Assembly: GCF_020866845.1 (NCBI RefSeq)
Contig: NZ_CP086594.1
Coordinates: 1,178,001 to 1,242,000, forward strand
Origin: Sphingomonas radiodurans
GTDB taxonomy: Bacteria > Pseudomonadota > Alphaproteobacteria > Sphingomonadales > Sphingomonadaceae
Direction: 5' to 3'
Length of the DNA: 64,000 bases
Shown: positions 61,257-64,000 of the stretch, one piece after another
Numbering within the stretch: the stretch's first letter is position 1
Layout: the number at the start of each line of letters is the position of its first letter
Notes under the pieces: model-generated
What the model saw: only the letters and a program-made list of their open reading frames with translations
What the model was told of the DNA's origin: nothing
Database searches by the model: none
Translations under genes and position numbers: made by a program

Positions 61257-61414
61257 TGTAGGTCTCCGAGGCGGCGGCCGGACCATCCGGCTGCCGATGC
61301 CAGAGACACTGCAGGTGCCGTGCCAATTTGCGCGGCGACGTGTTTTCAATGACTTGAGACAGCTCGGTTCAGGCCTTGGTAATCTGCGCCACTCCCCGCT
61401 GGCGCGGCGCACCA

Positions 61415-62476
61415 TTATCCGGCGCGAAACACCCGGTTGCGGCCCGCTGCCTTGGCGCGATACATCGCCGCGTCCGCTTTTGCGTAGAGCATCTCGCGCA
61501 ATTCGCCCGCCGTACCGACCGCGATCCCCGCCGAAATCGTCACCGTGCCAATCGGCGTGTCCGTCTCCCGCGCGCGGAAGCGCCGCGCCGCGACCGCACT
61601 GCGCGCGCGATCGATTGCCGTTAGCGCCGCATCGACATCCACGCCCGTCAGCAGCACCGCGAATTCCTCGCCGCCGTATCGCGCGACGAGGGCACCCTCG
61701 ATCTCCGCCGCCAACGTCCGCCCGACGGCACACAGCACGCGGTCGCCTACGGCATGGCCGAATTCGTCGTTCACGCGCTTGAAGTGATCGATGTCGCACA
61801 CCGCGATCACGACCGGCGCCGGCGTTTTCAGCGAATCGAAGGCTTCGTCGAAGGCGCGGCGGTTAGCGAGCTTGGTTAGCGGATCCTGCCGCGCAAAACC
61901 CCGCGCCTCTTCGAGGGCGTGACGCAGTTGATCGCTTTCGCGCTCGGCCGCTGCCAAACGACATTCTGCCGAATGAACGCGCTCGATCATGGTGCTCGTC
62001 AGCTGCGCGATATGATCCAGCGCAGATACCGGATTGGCCGCCTGGATTGCCGCCGCGCTCGCCGCCAGATCGCGCCCGAACCCGCTCGTCTCGGCATGGA
62101 TCGACCGGACCGTATCGGTGAAGTCGCAGACCTGCAGTTCGGCGCGCGCCATCAGAAGCTCGGCCTGCTCCGCCCGTGCCTGATCCTCGGGATTTTCGGC
62201 AACGGGCTCGCGCTGCTCTACGCTTCGCACCGTCGGCGTGACTGCCGCTCCAGCCGTCACCACGCCGCCCAGTTCGGCAATGTCGTGGTGCGACAACCGC
62301 ACGCCGCCGTCGGTGAGTCGCGCTACCGACTGGGCGAGCGCTCCTTGAGGATCGGAGAGCACTTGATGAGCAAAGGCGTAATGCGCCGGTTCGGGGCTAA
62401 GCCGATGATCGGACAGGAACATGCCAATGGCATCAAAGAGGTTGACCGGATCGGCCTCCGGCATCTTGACCACCAT
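61415..62476 (-). CDS. diguanylate cyclase (GGDEF domain)
   Basis: About 353 residues. An N-terminal helical region (DPVNLFDAIGMFLSDHRLSP and following 180 residues) of unrecognised type is followed by a GGDEF domain with the active GGEEF variant in RYGGEEFAVL and metal-binding VCDIDHFKRVND. No inhibitory RxxD is evident five residues before it. It is soluble. The start is either ATG 62476 or 62464; both have weak ribosome sites. Confidence 0.88.
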   Translation of the reverse strand: MVVKMPEADPVNLFDAIGMFLSDHRLSPEPAHYAFAHQVLSDPQGALAQSVARLTDGGVRLSHHDIAELGGVVTAGAAVTPTVRSVEQREPVAENPEDQARAEQAELLMARAELQVCDFTDTVRSIHAETSGFGRDLAASAAAIQAANPVSALDHIAQLTSTMIERVHSAECRLAAAERESDQLRHALEEARGFARQDPLTKLANRRAFDEAFDSLKTPAPVVIAVCDIDHFKRVNDEFGHAVGDRVLCAVGRTLAAEIEGALVARYGGEEFAVLLTGVDVDAALTAIDRARSAVAARRFRARETDTPIGTVTISAGIAVGTAGELREMLYAKADAAMYRAKAAGRNRVFRAG

Positions 62477-62575
62477 GCCCACGTTCGCCCGCCTCGCCAC
62501 CAGCGCATCGCCCCTATCGCGCAACGCTTCCTTGACGACGCTGACTAATGCGCAACCGCTAACATTACGTTGTCG

Positions 62576-63112
62576 TTACGAGTTGCGCAGCTTGCGCACC
62601 GCGTCCAGCGTCAGCGTGACATGCCGCTCGGCGGAGAGGTCATCGTGAACGAACGCGATCCGCCCATCGCGCCCGATGACATAGCTGGTCCGCCGCGTCG
62701 CATCGCGCCCCTTGATTTGCCGCCCCAGCGCCACGTCATAGCCGGCGACGACGTTCGGCCCTGCGCTCGCCACGGCGAACTTGCCGGCGCATTCGGTCGA
62801 CGAGAACTTCTGCAGATCCTCGACCGGATCGGCCGACATGCCGATCACCGTCGCGCCTGCGGCGCGGAAGTTCGCGACATTCTCAGCAAAGGCGCGCGCC
62901 TCGGCATTGCAGCCTGAGGTGAAGGCAGCCGGGAAGAAGTACAGCACCACCGGGCCCTTCTTCAGCTGCTGCGCCAGACTGACCGTCACCACCTTGCCGG
63001 CGATCGCACCGCGCGTCGTGAAGGCGGGCGCCTTGGCACCCACCGTGAGCGCGGCGTTCGCCGGGGCGGCGATCGCGAAAATACCTGCGGCGGCGGCGAT
63101 GATGCGGCGCAT
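62576..63112 (-). CDS. periplasmic peroxiredoxin (AhpC/TSA-Bcp type)
   Basis: A 178-residue peroxiredoxin with a signal peptide (IIAAAAGIFAIAAPANA), so exported. The peroxidatic Cys is in AFTSGCNAEARAF, where the Bcp consensus T-P-G-C has Ser for Pro; a second Cys in SSTECAGKF may resolve it. The tail TSYVIGRDGRIAFVHDD is typical. It reduces peroxides in the envelope. ATG 63112 starts the signal peptide. It is divergent from hisN. Confidence 0.88.
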   Translation of the reverse strand: MRRIIAAAAGIFAIAAPANAALTVGAKAPAFTTRGAIAGKVVTVSLAQQLKKGPVVLYFFPAAFTSGCNAEARAFAENVANFRAAGATVIGMSADPVEDLQKFSSTECAGKFAVASAGPNVVAGYDVALGRQIKGRDATRRTSYVIGRDGRIAFVHDDLSAERHVTLTLDAVRKLRNS

Positions 63113-63177
63113 GTGAAGCTCTCCTGTGTGTCGCGATGTTCCTAGCGCGCCGCGCAGCACAACGATAGGGCGATGCG

Positions 63178-63984
63178 ATGCCCATCCGCCAAGCCGACCT
63201 CGATCTCGCCCACCGCCTTGCCGACGCCGCAGGCGAGGCAATCCGCCCCTATTTTCGCGGTGAACTTGGTACCGAGACGAAGGCCGATCACTCGCCCGTC
63301 ACGCTCGCCGACCGCGCCGCCGAAGCCGCGATGCGCCGCATCCTCGATGCCGAGGCACCGGGCGACGCCGTCCAGGGCGAGGAATATGGCATCAAGGAAG
63401 GCGTCACTGGTCGCCGCTGGGTGCTCGACCCGATCGACGGCACGCGCAGCTTCACCGTCGGCCGCGCGATCTTCGGCACGCTCGTGGCGCTGGTCGAGGA
63501 TGGCTGGCCGATGATGGGGGTGATCGACCAGCCGATCGCGCGCGAACGCTGGATCGGCGCCGCCGGCCGCCCGACGCTGTTTAACGGCGCCCCGACCCGC
63601 ACCCGCCTCTGCCGCGAGGTCGAGGGCGCGATCCTCGCGACCACCAGCCCGCATTTGTTCTCGGACGACGAGGCAGCGCATTTCATGGCATTGGTCGCGG
63701 CGGTGTCGGGCGGGCACTCGCGGCAGGGGCCAGTCTATGGCGGCGACTGCTACAACTATGGCCTGCTCGCGAGCGGCCATCTCGACGTGGTGTGCGAGGC
63801 CGGGCTTGCGCTCCACGATTTCGCCGCGCTCGTGCCGATTGTCGAGGGTGCGGGCGGGCGGATGTGCGACTGGAACGGTGATCCGCTGACCGAGGCGAGC
63901 ACAGGCCAGGTGCTCGCGATCGGCGATCCCGCCCGGATGGACGAACTGCTCGAGGCGCTCCACGCCGTCCCGCACGCGCATTGA
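63178..63984 (+). CDS. hisN: histidinol-phosphatase of the inositol monophosphatase family
   Basis: A 268-residue Mg-dependent phosphatase. The metal site is GEEYG, WVLDPIDGTRSF and the C-terminal VCEAGLALHDFAALVPIVEGAGG, the last matching HisN more than SuhB (ALHDFAAL). The inserted KADHSPVTLADRAAE is conserved. It removes phosphate from L-histidinol phosphate in histidine biosynthesis. The ATG at 63178 is close to the divergent peroxiredoxin. The final 16 bases of the window hold nothing. Confidence 0.9.
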   Translation: MPIRQADLDLAHRLADAAGEAIRPYFRGELGTETKADHSPVTLADRAAEAAMRRILDAEAPGDAVQGEEYGIKEGVTGRRWVLDPIDGTRSFTVGRAIFGTLVALVEDGWPMMGVIDQPIARERWIGAAGRPTLFNGAPTRTRLCREVEGAILATTSPHLFSDDEAAHFMALVAAVSGGHSRQGPVYGGDCYNYGLLASGHLDVVCEAGLALHDFAALVPIVEGAGGRMCDWNGDPLTEASTGQVLAIGDPARMDELLEALHAVPHAH

Positions 63985-64000
63985 AGACCACCACCGTTCG

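Overview
The window is a 64 kb piece of a high-GC alphaproteobacterial chromosome, most likely from a Sphingomonas-type organism (family Sphingomonadaceae). This rests on recognisable gene content and order: accA-xerD-(large helical protein)-aroK-aroB; NDUFA12-DUF2155 running tail-to-tail into aat; tRNA-Trp followed by secE-nusG; class II fructose-bisphosphatase glpX; and a TonB-dependent receptor. Genes are densely packed on both strands, with many 1-4 base stop/start overlaps (ATGA, GTGA, TGATG). I see no integrase island, insertion sequence, prophage, CRISPR array or rRNA operon. Two tRNAs are present (Cys, Trp).

Layout. 0-1.2 kb: start of a TolC-type exporter, a PCMT-family methyltransferase and tRNA-Cys. 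1.3-10.5 kb: accessory metabolism and stress functions: a beta-barrel protein, a Crp/Fnr regulator divergent from a TauD-type dioxygenase, an SDR, a mercuric-reductase-like flavoprotein coupled to a small DUF4126 membrane protein, a frameshifted alpha/beta hydrolase, a YdeP-type molybdopterin oxidoreductase and a DUF427 protein. 10.5-16.8 kb: the most distinctive region. A metallo-beta-lactamase-fold hydrolase diverges from a tightly overlapped series: DUF4345 membrane protein, type I sulfatase, TetR regulator, lipoprotein-type formylglycine-generating enzyme, HCCA-isomerase-like protein and haloalkane dehalogenase. 16.8-23.4 kb: a diguanylate cyclase, an SLC13 transporter and a three-subunit PaoABC-like aldehyde oxidoreductase.

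23.6-40.4 kb is mostly core: a MutT-type Nudix enzyme, two Flp pilins, accA, xerD, aroK/aroB, a Kef-type antiporter, an Fe-S scaffold-like protein, cvpA, radA, a divergent Y-family polymerase, aat, NDUFA12, a double cold-shock protein and recX. 40.4-64 kb carries a fatty acyl-AMP ligase, a YciI-family gene with a premature stop, a GST, a GGDEF/EAL protein, tRNA-Trp/secE/nusG, glpX, a TonB-dependent receptor, a palindromic repeat element, sppA, a half-length asparaginase, a second Crp/Fnr regulator, an S41 peptidase, several tiny ORFs, a second diguanylate cyclase, a peroxiredoxin and hisN.

How the genes work together. The 11.7-16.8 kb series pairs a sulfatase with its own maturation enzyme and two further enzymes that could act on aromatic or halogenated products. 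With the TauD-type dioxygenase nearby it suggests scavenging of organosulfur or xenobiotic compounds, which is an inference. The best leads for unexplored biology are this operon, with its predicted surface-anchored FGE, and a 23-codon ORF with a strong Shine-Dalgarno, a possible heat-shock-type promoter and a strong terminator near 58.2 kb. Tiny membrane-protein ORFs near 28.6 and 61.1 kb and two broken genes (7.0 and 42.6 kb) also stand out.
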